From Ruminococcaceae bacterium UBA6416 (GTDB taxonomy: Bacteria > Bacillota > Clostridia > Oscillospirales > Acutalibacteraceae), in the NCBI GenBank assembly GCA_002438505.1, contig DJPI01000005.1, positions 34,536 to 65,360 on the forward strand: a stretch of DNA of 30,825 bases. Direction: 5' to 3'. Within the stretch, counting starts at the first letter, position 1, and each line of letters opens with the position of its first letter. Under the pieces are notes generated by a model. That model was not told where the DNA came from. It saw only the letters and a program-made list of their open reading frames with translations, and searched no databases. The position numbers and the translations under genes are program-made. Shown here in pieces: positions 7,977 to 14,993 of the stretch.

Positions 7977-9482
7977 TTATTTAACAACGCCGGTCTTGTC
8001 CTTCTGAACAACATCGTGTGCACCGCCCTCAACAATGCTTGTTGCGGAAACGAGCGTGATTTTTGCCTTTTTCTGAAGTTCCGGGATGGAAAGCGCTCCG
8101 CAGTTGCACATTGTTGACTTAACCTTTGAAAGAGAGAGTGCAACATTGTCCTTAAGACTTCCGGCATACGGGACATAGGAGTCAACGCCCTCCTCAAATG
8201 AGAGCTTTTTGTCTCCGCCAAGGTCATACCGCTGCCAGTTGCGTGCTCTTGACGAGCCCTCGCCCCAGTATTCTTTCATATATGTTCCGCCGATGCTGAT
8301 TTTGTTTGTCGGGCTTTCATCAAAGCGGGCAAAATATCTTCCAAGCATCACAAAATCCGTGCCCATTGCAAGTGCAAGCGTAATGTGATGGTCATAAACA
8401 ATTCCGCCGTCTGAACAGACCGGAACATAAACGCCGGTTTCTTCAAAATATTCGTCTCTTGCCTTGCAGACTTCAATGAGTGCCGTTGCCTGTCCTCTGC
8501 CGATACCCTTTGTTTCGCGTGTGATGCAAATTGAGCCGCCGCCGATTCCGACCTTTACAAAGTCTGCACCGCAATCGGCAAGGAAACGGAAGCCGTCCGC
8601 ATCAACAACATTTCCGGCGCCAACCTTAACGCTTTCGCCGTAATGCTCGCGTATCCAAGCGATTGTAAATTTTTGCCAGTCTGAAAAGCCTTCTGAGGAG
8701 TCAATGCAAAGAACATCCGCCCCGGCTTCAACAAGCGCCGGAACCCTTTCGGCATAGTCTCTTGTGTTGATTCCTGCACCAACAACATATCTTTTATGCT
8801 CATCAAGAAGTTCATTCGGATTCTTTTTGTGGGAGTCATAGTCTTTTCTGAAAACAAAATAACGCAGACACTGGTTTTCATCAATAATCGGAAGTGAGTT
8901 CAGCTTGTTATCCCAGATAATATCGTTCGCTTCCTTGAGGCTTGTTCCCTCTTTTGCAACAACAAGCCTTTCAAACGGAGTCATAAATTCAATGACGGGG
9001 GTGTCAAGCTCCATGCGGCTGATTCGATAATCCCGTCCGGTAACAATTCCGAGAAGCTTCCCCTTTTCGGTTCCGTCCTCCGTCACGGCAACGGTTGAAT
9101 GACCCGTCTTTTCCTTGAGGGCAATGATATCCTTAAGCGTTGCCAGGGGTGAAACATTGGAGTCGCTCGTTACAAACCCTGCTTTATGGTTTTTTGCTTT
9201 TGCAACCATTGCAGCCTCATCCTCAATGCTCTGAGAGGCGTATATAAACGAAACGCCGCCCTCTTTTGCAAGGGCGACCGCAAGCCTGTCGCCCGAAACG
9301 GACTGCATAATGGCGGATACCATAGGTATATTCATGGTTATTGAAGATTCTTCACCTTTTTTGAACTTAACGAGCGGCGTTTTCAAAGAGACGTTCGCCG
9401 GAACGCATTTTTCAGAAGAATAGCCCGGAATCAACAGATACTCGTTAAAAGTGTGTGACGGTTCATTGATAAAAACAGCCAT
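7977..9482 (-). CDS. guaB: Inosine-5'-monophosphate dehydrogenase, Tritrichomonas foetus-type
   Basis: A 501-residue enzyme oxidising IMP to XMP, the committed step of GMP synthesis. It has a TIM-barrel catalytic domain interrupted by two CBS domains (about residues 100-220). Visible catalytic residues are C319 in GGGSICITRE, D261 (CIDSSEG), D358 (CSDGG) and the flap pair R418-Y419 in ARNWQRYD. These positions, and K310 and E431 which influence mycophenolic-acid sensitivity, coincide with the numbering I recall for the Tritrichomonas foetus enzyme (503 aa). The flap KEYWGEGSSRARNWQRYDLGG-type segment differs from the usual bacterial YRGMGSLGAM form. ATG 9482 has AGGAGGAG 4-7 nt upstream. It has its own promoter with an operator-like dyad and a leader hairpin, and metF follows after 18 nt without a terminator. 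Confidence 0.96.
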   Translation of the reverse strand: MAVFINEPSHTFNEYLLIPGYSSEKCVPANVSLKTPLVKFKKGEESSITMNIPMVSAIMQSVSGDRLAVALAKEGGVSFIYASQSIEDEAAMVAKAKNHKAGFVTSDSNVSPLATLKDIIALKEKTGHSTVAVTEDGTEKGKLLGIVTGRDYRISRMELDTPVIEFMTPFERLVVAKEGTSLKEANDIIWDNKLNSLPIIDENQCLRYFVFRKDYDSHKKNPNELLDEHKRYVVGAGINTRDYAERVPALVEAGADVLCIDSSEGFSDWQKFTIAWIREHYGESVKVGAGNVVDADGFRFLADCGADFVKVGIGGGSICITRETKGIGRGQATALIEVCKARDEYFEETGVYVPVCSDGGIVYDHHITLALAMGTDFVMLGRYFARFDESPTNKISIGGTYMKEYWGEGSSRARNWQRYDLGGDKKLSFEEGVDSYVPYAGSLKDNVALSLSKVKSTMCNCGALSIPELQKKAKITLVSATSIVEGGAHDVVQKDKTGVVK

Positions 9483-9514
9483 AGTGCTCCTCCTATGTCA
9501 AACATTTTTAAAAT

Positions 9515-9555
9515 CGCCGCTTTCCGCAGAAAAACAAATCTGCGGAAACACGGCG
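9515..9555 (-). promoter_or_regulatory. Stable hairpin in the guaB leader
   Basis: Arms 9515-9529 and 9540-9555 pair almost completely (CTGCGGAAA/TTTCCGCAG plus an outer CGCCG/CGGCG helix). On the minus strand it lies between the predicted guaB start site (about 9562) and the SD (about 9489-9495), so it is in the guaB 5' leader. ATTTTAAAAATGTTT follows, a broken T-tract. It could be an attenuator or stability hairpin; it does not match a purine riboswitch fold that I know. Confidence 0.6.
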
Positions 9556-9568
9556 GTTAATTTATGAA

Positions 9569-9597
9569 ATTTTATCACAACAAATGTGACATGTCAA
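9569..9597 (-). promoter_or_regulatory. SigA-type promoter of guaB with internal operator-like dyads
   Basis: Minus-strand TTGACA (9597-9592), 17-nt spacer, TAAAAT (9574-9569). The spacer holds the dyad TCACA-N5-TGTGA (9575-9589), and the -35 overlaps a perfect 10-bp palindrome TGACATGTCA (9587-9596). Such placement would let a repressor block RNA polymerase. No regulator can be named. Confidence 0.82.
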
Positions 9598-9627
9598 CAG
9601 CGGACAAAAAAAGTTTTTCAGGGTTTT

Positions 9628-11697
9628 TTAGAGCGTTGTTGCGGCAAGATATGCCGCTTTTGTTGCGTCTGCAATTTTTCCGGCTCTTGTGCAGTCACCG
9701 ATGGCGGCAACGCGGATATCGGAGGACAAAAGCTCCTTTTCAAGCGTTGTGTCCGGCCTTGAGCCGAGGGAAAGCACAACCTTGTCACACTTAATTCTGC
9801 TTCTTGCTTTTGTTTTTGTGTTTTCGGTGACTATGCAGCCGTTTTCAATTTCACAAAGCTTTTCATTGACTCTGAAAACAGTGCCTGCCTTTTTAAGCTT
9901 CGGCAAGATGTCGTCTCTGTGCTGCATCCATGTTCCGGGAGCAAGTTCATCCTGCATTTCAACAACCGTGACCTTGCAGCCTTTTTGAGTGAGATATTCG
10001 GCCGTTTCAAGTCCGGTGAGTCCGGAACCGATGACGGCAACCGAAACGTCATGGATATCCGCTTTCTTGCCGAGGATATCTTCAAAGGTGAGAACATCAT
10101 TTTCATCATGTATTCCGGGGAAAGACGGCTTAACCGGTTTGCTTCCCACAGCAATGATCACGGCGTATGCATTTTCCTTTTTTGCCTCTTCGGCGGTCAA
10201 TGCCTTGTTAAAGACAAATTTTACACCGTCCTCTTCACAGCATTTGAATGCATCCTCAACAAACCAGGCGGTTTTGCCCTTTTTCGGCGGAACGGCAGCA
10301 AGATTAAGCTGTCCGCCGGGCTTTGTGCTCTTTTCATAAACAGTGACGTCAAAGCCGCGTTTTGAAAGAATATCCGCAGCGGTGAGTCCGGCAGGGCCTG
10401 CACCGGCAACAAGAACCTTGAGTCCGTTTCCGTTTTTGACAAGCTCCTCCTTTTCGTGGCCGACAAAGGGATTGACGGAGCATTCACCATGTGAGCCGAT
10501 ATATGCGTTTTCCTGCATTGACTCGATGCAGTTAAGGCAGCAAATGCAGCGTCTTATTGTTTTTCCGCTCAGTGCCTTCTGGGTCCAGTATGGATCGGCA
10601 ATCTGCGGCCTTCCAAGGCAGACGAAGTCCTGGACGCCCTCTTCAAGCTGTTGCTCGGCCTGTTCCGGCGAACGGATGAGATTTGCGGCAAGAACAGGAA
10701 TTGAAACGGCTTCCTTAACCGCTTTCGCCATATACTTCCTCCAGCCCGGTTCAAAGGAGACCGGCTCAAGCCAATAGTTGAAAGTGTCATATCCGGCAGA
10801 GGAAACATCAATCGCATCAACACCGGCTTTTTCAAGCCGCTTTGCAACCTCAACACCGGTTTTGAGGTCATATCCCTTGCCCTGCTGTCCAATCATCGAA
10901 TAACATTCATCAACGGAAAGGCGGACAACAACAGGGAACTTCTTTCCGCATTCGGTCTTGATGCCGCGGATAATGTTGAGAATAAACCGCATTCTGTTTT
11001 CAAGCGAGCCGCCGTATTCATCGGTGCGGTTATTTGTCACAGGACTTAAAAACTGCTGAAGAAGATAACCGTGAGCACAGTGGAGTTCAACACCGTCACA
11101 TCCGGCCTTGAAAACGCGAACGGCACCGTCAACAAACTGCTGCTCAAGCTCCTTAATTTCTTTGTGCGTGAGCGCCCTGACTCTGCCGCCGGCAAAATAT
11201 GCCGGCTCGCATTTTGAAGGTGCAACAGAGGACGGAACAATGTCATTTTTCAAGAGAGTTGGGCCAACGGCCGGTGTAAGCTTATAAAGGAGCTTTCCGT
11301 AAAAACCCTTTGTGAGCTTTTGCGCTTTGATTGAAAGCGGAACCGTTCCAACCAACAGACCGACATTCTGCCTGCCCGGATGATGAAGCTGAACAAAAAA
11401 CTTTGCGCCGTGGCGCTGAATGCGCTTTGCCATCTCTGCAAGAGGCGCAATATGATAATCGTGGCTGACCGCAAGCTGGGCAAAGGCCGCCGAACCGGTT
11501 TGATCGTTAACGCGGGTAATTTCGGTCATAATAAGACCCGCGCCGCCTTTTGCGCGCTCTTCATAGTAATCCATCATCTGCTCCGTTGGTCGGCCGTCAA
11601 ACTGACCGAATCCCATAAGCATCGGAGGCATCACAACGCGGTTTTTGATTTCAACACTGCCGATTTTCATCGGACTTGAAAGAATCTTATATTCCAT
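9628..11697 (-). CDS. NADH:flavin oxidoreductase, old-yellow-enzyme / 2,4-dienoyl-CoA reductase type
   Basis: A 689-residue multi-cofactor reductase: an FMN-binding OYE barrel (residues 1-370; VQLHHPGRQ, GVELHCAHGYLLQQFLSP, DEYGGSLENR), a Cys cluster for [4Fe-4S] (C384, C386, C387, C390, C406), then FAD/NAD(P) Rossmann domains (AGAGPAGLTAADIL about 431; IGSGLTGLETAEYL about 568). The architecture matches DCR (FadH), BaiCD/BaiH and trimethylamine dehydrogenase relatives, which reduce activated C=C bonds. The Cys spacing C-x2-C-x2-C-x15-C differs from E. coli FadH as I remember it. ATG 11697 follows GAGGAT by 6 nt, 9 nt after the SDR stop. The pairing with an SDR suggests reduction of an unsaturated carbonyl or hydroxy lipid or steroid; the substrate is not determinable here. 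Confidence 0.9.
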   Translation of the reverse strand: MEYKILSSPMKIGSVEIKNRVVMPPMLMGFGQFDGRPTEQMMDYYEERAKGGAGLIMTEITRVNDQTGSAAFAQLAVSHDYHIAPLAEMAKRIQRHGAKFFVQLHHPGRQNVGLLVGTVPLSIKAQKLTKGFYGKLLYKLTPAVGPTLLKNDIVPSSVAPSKCEPAYFAGGRVRALTHKEIKELEQQFVDGAVRVFKAGCDGVELHCAHGYLLQQFLSPVTNNRTDEYGGSLENRMRFILNIIRGIKTECGKKFPVVVRLSVDECYSMIGQQGKGYDLKTGVEVAKRLEKAGVDAIDVSSAGYDTFNYWLEPVSFEPGWRKYMAKAVKEAVSIPVLAANLIRSPEQAEQQLEEGVQDFVCLGRPQIADPYWTQKALSGKTIRRCICCLNCIESMQENAYIGSHGECSVNPFVGHEKEELVKNGNGLKVLVAGAGPAGLTAADILSKRGFDVTVYEKSTKPGGQLNLAAVPPKKGKTAWFVEDAFKCCEEDGVKFVFNKALTAEEAKKENAYAVIIAVGSKPVKPSFPGIHDENDVLTFEDILGKKADIHDVSVAVIGSGLTGLETAEYLTQKGCKVTVVEMQDELAPGTWMQHRDDILPKLKKAGTVFRVNEKLCEIENGCIVTENTKTKARSRIKCDKVVLSLGSRPDTTLEKELLSSDIRVAAIGDCTRAGKIADATKAAYLAATTL

Positions 11698-11706
11698 ATT
11701 CTATCC

Positions 11707-12501
11707 TCACTTGCTGCCGTTAAGGCGCTTCACAGTCTCTTTAAACTCTTTGAATTTTCTCTTTTCAAGCGCCCAATAGACATTTCTGACAAACGGAGCG
11801 AATTTCATAAGCTGTTCGGCAAAGCCGAAAAGCGCGCAGGGACTAACCGTGTCTTTGCCTTTTTCAATGCCCTCAACCATCTTTTTTGCAACAATGGTCG
11901 GCTGCTGAACCGGAAACGGCTTTTTGAATTCAATTTCATTCGCCGCTTTGAAAAAGCCCGTGTCTGTTGCAACGGGATAAAGGCAGGTGAGCTGAACATT
12001 ATCCGGCTTTTCAAGCCTGATACCCTCCTGAAAGCCCTGCATTGCAAACTTTGAAGCTGAGTATATTGTGAATCCGGGCATCGCCATTTTTCCTATTGCG
12101 GAAATTGTTATTGCAAAAACTCCGCGCCTGCCGGAAAGATAACGGACGTATTTCTGATATGAGTAAATCGGCGAAAAGACATTCGTTTCAAACATTGCCG
12201 CAACTCTGTCCCAGTCGGCATAATTGACTTCCTCGTAATAAGGATAACCGGCATTGGCATAAAAAATATCGATTGAACCGAGCTTTTCCAGAGCCGTTTC
12301 AAAAATGCTGTCAACGGCCTCCTTTGATGAAACATCAATCTTCATCGGAATAACTTTTTCAGAGTCAAATCCGCCAAGGCGGTCAGTGTTTTTATCAACG
12401 GCAAGGATGCGGTTGTTGCCCTGAACAAGCAGGCGCAGAACCTCAAGACCTATTCCGCTGTTGCAGCCGGTGAGAACAATATTTTTATTGTTAATCATCA
12501 T
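11707..12501 (-). CDS. Short-chain dehydrogenase/reductase (SDR family)
   Basis: A 264-residue classical SDR. The cofactor motif TGCNSGIG (11-18) and an acidic residue after beta-2 (AVDKN, about D36) favour NAD(H). YANAG (81-85) stabilises the sheet, and the full catalytic tetrad is present: N107, S134, Y147, K151 (YSASK). A 60-residue basic C-terminal extension after the fold (VYWALEKRKFKEFKETVKRLNGSK at the end, described by its key residues W, K and R) may associate with membrane. Two adjacent ATGs are possible; the second, 12498, has better SD spacing (GGAGG, 7 nt). It is first in a two-gene unit with the OYE-type reductase 9 nt downstream, so the pair probably act on the same ketone/alcohol or enone substrate. 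Confidence 0.9.
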   Translation of the reverse strand: MMINNKNIVLTGCNSGIGLEVLRLLVQGNNRILAVDKNTDRLGGFDSEKVIPMKIDVSSKEAVDSIFETALEKLGSIDIFYANAGYPYYEEVNYADWDRVAAMFETNVFSPIYSYQKYVRYLSGRRGVFAITISAIGKMAMPGFTIYSASKFAMQGFQEGIRLEKPDNVQLTCLYPVATDTGFFKAANEIEFKKPFPVQQPTIVAKKMVEGIEKGKDTVSPCALFGFAEQLMKFAPFVRNVYWALEKRKFKEFKETVKRLNGSK

Positions 12502-12528
12502 ATTTCCTCCAAAAATCAGGTTGAATAT

Positions 12529-12557
12529 ATTTTAACATATTCACACGAGTAAATCAA
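12529..12557 (-). promoter_or_regulatory. Promoter for the SDR-oxidoreductase pair
   Basis: Minus-strand TTGATT (12557-12552), 17-nt spacer, TAAAAT (12534-12529), with the start predicted about 20 nt before the GGAGG SD. It lies just downstream of the hydrolase terminator. Confidence 0.65.
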
Positions 12558-12569
12558 TAACAGTCAAAC

Positions 12570-12616
12570 TAAAAATCCGGCAGCAAATAAGAGCCTTCTC
12601 ATTTCACTGCCGGATT
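12570..12616 (-). terminator. Intrinsic terminator after the LCAT-like hydrolase gene
   Basis: Arms 12574-12583 and 12606-12615 (AATCCGGCAG/CTGCCGGATT), a 10-bp perfect stem with a 22-nt loop, followed on the minus strand by TTTTT. It starts 8 nt after the stop codon at 12624. Confidence 0.88.
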
Positions 12617-12623
12617 CATTAAA

Positions 12624-14558
12624 TTAATGGCCTTTTATCATTCTGACAAAATCAATAATATACTTTGCAAACGGCCAGATAATATTATAAAGCATTTCAA
12701 ACAATGTTTTGCTGCCGGTTTTTGTGAGGATATTGTCACTGTCCTCATCAAGGAGCTTATTGAAATCGCTGACAAGGTCTGCGGAAACATAGGGCTTTTC
12801 CGGGTCATATTTCACGGCGTCACCGTTCATTATTGTGAAGTTGAACAGCCTTTCACCGAGCGGGGTTGCGCTTCCGATAAGCGTGTAATCAACAACAAGG
12901 TCAAAGTTTGCGAGCGAAAGCTCCGGAATTTTTCCGTTGAACTTAACTTCAACGCTCTCTCCCGGTTCAAGAACCTTTGTGAAAATTGAACCGGCAAACT
13001 TGATGTCAAGGCCGCGTGCGGAAACCGCAGTGATTTTCATCTTATATTTTTCCGAAAGATTTTTAATTACAACCGCAGTGTCTTTTGAGCTGACATAGCC
13101 TTCGGTGCTGTTGTTAAACATTGCGTGAACGGAATGGGATTTATTGGTTGTTGCGTGGAACTGCGGATACTGAGCAGAGGAATGAACATCCTTGATTTTC
13201 TCAGTCAAAAGCAGCGTTTTAAGAAGCTCTGCCGTATGTGGATCCTTATAGATCATTCCGTGGAAAAAGTTTTCAATGAACCATGTGTGATTCGGAAGAT
13301 ATGAGGTTGAAGCGTCAACCGTCATTGACGGCGAAACCTGATAAAAGCCTGTGTCAACCTTTTGGGTGTAACCATCGGAAAAGCGCTGACCCAAAGGCGC
13401 CGCCGTTGCACCTGTTGCGGAATTGATTGTGATTATTCCGTCTGAGCTTTGGTTAAGTCCCGTAACAACCTTGTTATCATAACCTGCAACAATATAAACA
13501 TCGGTTCCGGCTTTCTGCGCACGTTTAAAACCGTTTGAAAATTCAGGCATTACTTCATAATGCATATAGTCGCTCTTTTTGATAAGCTCGGCGCTTTCCA
13601 CGGGATCAAGATTTTTGGCCTTCATTTCTTCATAAAACTCAGTCGGGCAAAAGTCCCAAATGCTGCCCCAATAGCCGATAACCTGCCTTGCATAGGGCGC
13701 AAGAGTATTGAGCACCTCATCAAGGAAGCCAAGCTCATTCGCGCGAACAAGCCAGTTAAAGTCGGTTTCAAACATCATTCCGTGCTCAACAAAGCGCACA
13801 AGGCATTCCTCGTCAAAGTCAATTTTGTCTGCAAGAATGTCATATGCGATACCTGCGCCGCCGAGAGCCGGAACAGTCATGACCGCGTTATTGACATCAC
13901 CCTTTTCACCGTAAAGGGTGAGATATGTGCCGGTGACCTGTCCGCCGTGGGAGACGGCAAAGATGTTGACCTTGTCCTTGCCTGAGTATTCCTTGACGGA
14001 CTGAATGAATTCATCAAGCTGTTTTGCGCAGAAAGGCGCACCCATTCTGAAATCACAGTTGAAATTATAGATATTCTCATCGCCGATATACTTTGCATAT
14101 TCGCCAAGAATTTCGGTTTCGTGCTGATAGATAAGATCGCCGTCATATTTTTTGAGCATTGCGGCGCGGTTACTCTCCTCGGCGGTAACGCAATATCTTT
14201 GAAGCGGATATACGCTTGATCCGTCCGGGTTGCAAGCCATATCATAATAAAGCTTGACAAACTCCTTTCCGACCGTTTCTCCAAGCGCCTTTCCGTTGCC
14301 GGTTGCAAGCGCTCCGATGTCAATGCCGACCTTAACAATATTTTTGAAAAGAGCGGCAAGAATTTCATCCATATCAATGCCCCAGACATGAACCTTGTTT
14401 CCGTTCTCGTCAATACGGTACTGGGCAGAAGAGCTGTAGCCCGGAACAACAATTACCGGATAACCGTTATATTCGCTGTTGTCAAAACCGGCAGACACCG
14501 TGCAAACAGAAGAAAACAGCAGAACAAGACACAGAACCACCGAAATCAGCTTTTTCAT
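12624..14558 (-). CDS. Secreted alpha/beta-hydrolase, LCAT/lipase-like
   Basis: A 644-residue exported protein. Residues 1-23 are a signal peptide (MKKLISVVLCLVLLFSS then VSA-G cleavage). An alpha/beta-hydrolase of the lecithin:cholesterol-acyltransferase-like group follows: the oxyanion strand YPVIVVPGYSSS (33-44) and a nucleophile elbow AVSHGGQ with S203 (G/A-x-S-x-G variant). Candidate acid and base are in the region IVAGYDNK and the later PNHTWFIENFFHG segment. Residues about 520-610 look like a beta-sandwich domain; the tail (WPFAKYIIDFVRMIKGH) is amphipathic and could touch the membrane. ATG 14558 has GGAGG 11 nt upstream. It probably cleaves esters of host or dietary lipids; substrate unproven. 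It has its own promoter and terminator, so it is a single-gene unit. Confidence 0.85.
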   Translation of the reverse strand: MKKLISVVLCLVLLFSSVCTVSAGFDNSEYNGYPVIVVPGYSSSAQYRIDENGNKVHVWGIDMDEILAALFKNIVKVGIDIGALATGNGKALGETVGKEFVKLYYDMACNPDGSSVYPLQRYCVTAEESNRAAMLKKYDGDLIYQHETEILGEYAKYIGDENIYNFNCDFRMGAPFCAKQLDEFIQSVKEYSGKDKVNIFAVSHGGQVTGTYLTLYGEKGDVNNAVMTVPALGGAGIAYDILADKIDFDEECLVRFVEHGMMFETDFNWLVRANELGFLDEVLNTLAPYARQVIGYWGSIWDFCPTEFYEEMKAKNLDPVESAELIKKSDYMHYEVMPEFSNGFKRAQKAGTDVYIVAGYDNKVVTGLNQSSDGIITINSATGATAAPLGQRFSDGYTQKVDTGFYQVSPSMTVDASTSYLPNHTWFIENFFHGMIYKDPHTAELLKTLLLTEKIKDVHSSAQYPQFHATTNKSHSVHAMFNNSTEGYVSSKDTAVVIKNLSEKYKMKITAVSARGLDIKFAGSIFTKVLEPGESVEVKFNGKIPELSLANFDLVVDYTLIGSATPLGERLFNFTIMNGDAVKYDPEKPYVSADLVSDFNKLLDEDSDNILTKTGSKTLFEMLYNIIWPFAKYIIDFVRMIKGH

Positions 14559-14611
14559 ATTTTCATATTCCTCCAAAAGTAGCGACCATAGCCGCAAAAT
14601 TCTAACACTTT

Positions 14612-14640
14612 ATTTTAACATTATTCAAAGCGGTTTGCAA
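14612..14640 (-). promoter_or_regulatory. Promoter of the LCAT-like hydrolase gene
   Basis: Minus-strand TTGCAA (14640-14635), 17-nt spacer, TAAAAT (14617-14612). The leader is about 45 nt and ends in GGAGG. Confidence 0.7.
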
Positions 14641-14669
14641 GAAAAAACAATAAAACCGGACAGAAAATC

Positions 14670-14712
14670 AAATGCCGCTTTTTTGTGAGAATTCGACAAA
14701 AGAACGGCATTT
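14670..14712 (-). terminator. Terminator after the mini-LPXTG gene
   Basis: Arms AAATGCCG (14670-14677) and CGGCATTT (14705-14712) extend inward by a CTTTTGT/ACAAAAAG helix. On the minus strand it is followed by ATTTTCTG. It begins 18 nt after the stop codon at 14731. Confidence 0.78.
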
Positions 14713-14730
14713 ATCAGTATTATGTTGACA

Positions 14731-14970
14731 TTATTTCTTCTTTTTAATCTTCGGAATAATCAAACACGCTGCAATTGCAAGAACCGCCGCGGCAATCAGC
14801 GCAATGGGAACAATCGTGTCCATATCGTTTTCTCCTGTTGCAGGCAGCGCCCCTGCATTAACCGCCGGAACGTCGGCGGCAAAAACCTGAATCAAAACGG
14901 CAACACCGCTTAAAATCATGAGTGCCGCAAGAATCAGGCATATAACCTTGACCATCTTTTTTGGAAACAT
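14731..14970 (-). CDS. Very short LPXTG-type cell-wall-anchored protein
   Basis: A 79-residue protein with two hydrophobic stretches. Residues 9-31 resemble a signal peptide (VICLILAALMILSGVAVLIQVFAA, cut near AA-DVP). After only about 10 residues comes LPATGEND (43-50), a sortase LPXTG motif, followed by a hydrophobic span (53-73) and a basic tail PKIKKKK: a complete cell-wall sorting signal. After export and sortase cleavage only about a dozen residues would remain on the wall, far less than any usual surface protein. It lacks a functional domain, so it could be a decoy, a wall-linked peptide, a pilin-tip relic or a truncated adhesin. ATG 14970 has GGAAGG 9 nt upstream. It lies 23 nt after the phospho-sugar mutase stop and is likely co-transcribed. 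No sortase gene is in the window. Confidence 0.75.
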   Translation of the reverse strand: MFPKKMVKVICLILAALMILSGVAVLIQVFAADVPAVNAGALPATGENDMDTIVPIALIAAAVLAIAACLIIPKIKKKK

Positions 14971-14993
14971 TATTATTGACCTTCCTTTTGCTT

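Noticed and set aside
4058..9482. SAM, cobalamin or T-box element in front of the methionine genes
   Set aside because: Only 18 nt separates guaB from metF and no matching core motifs were seen.
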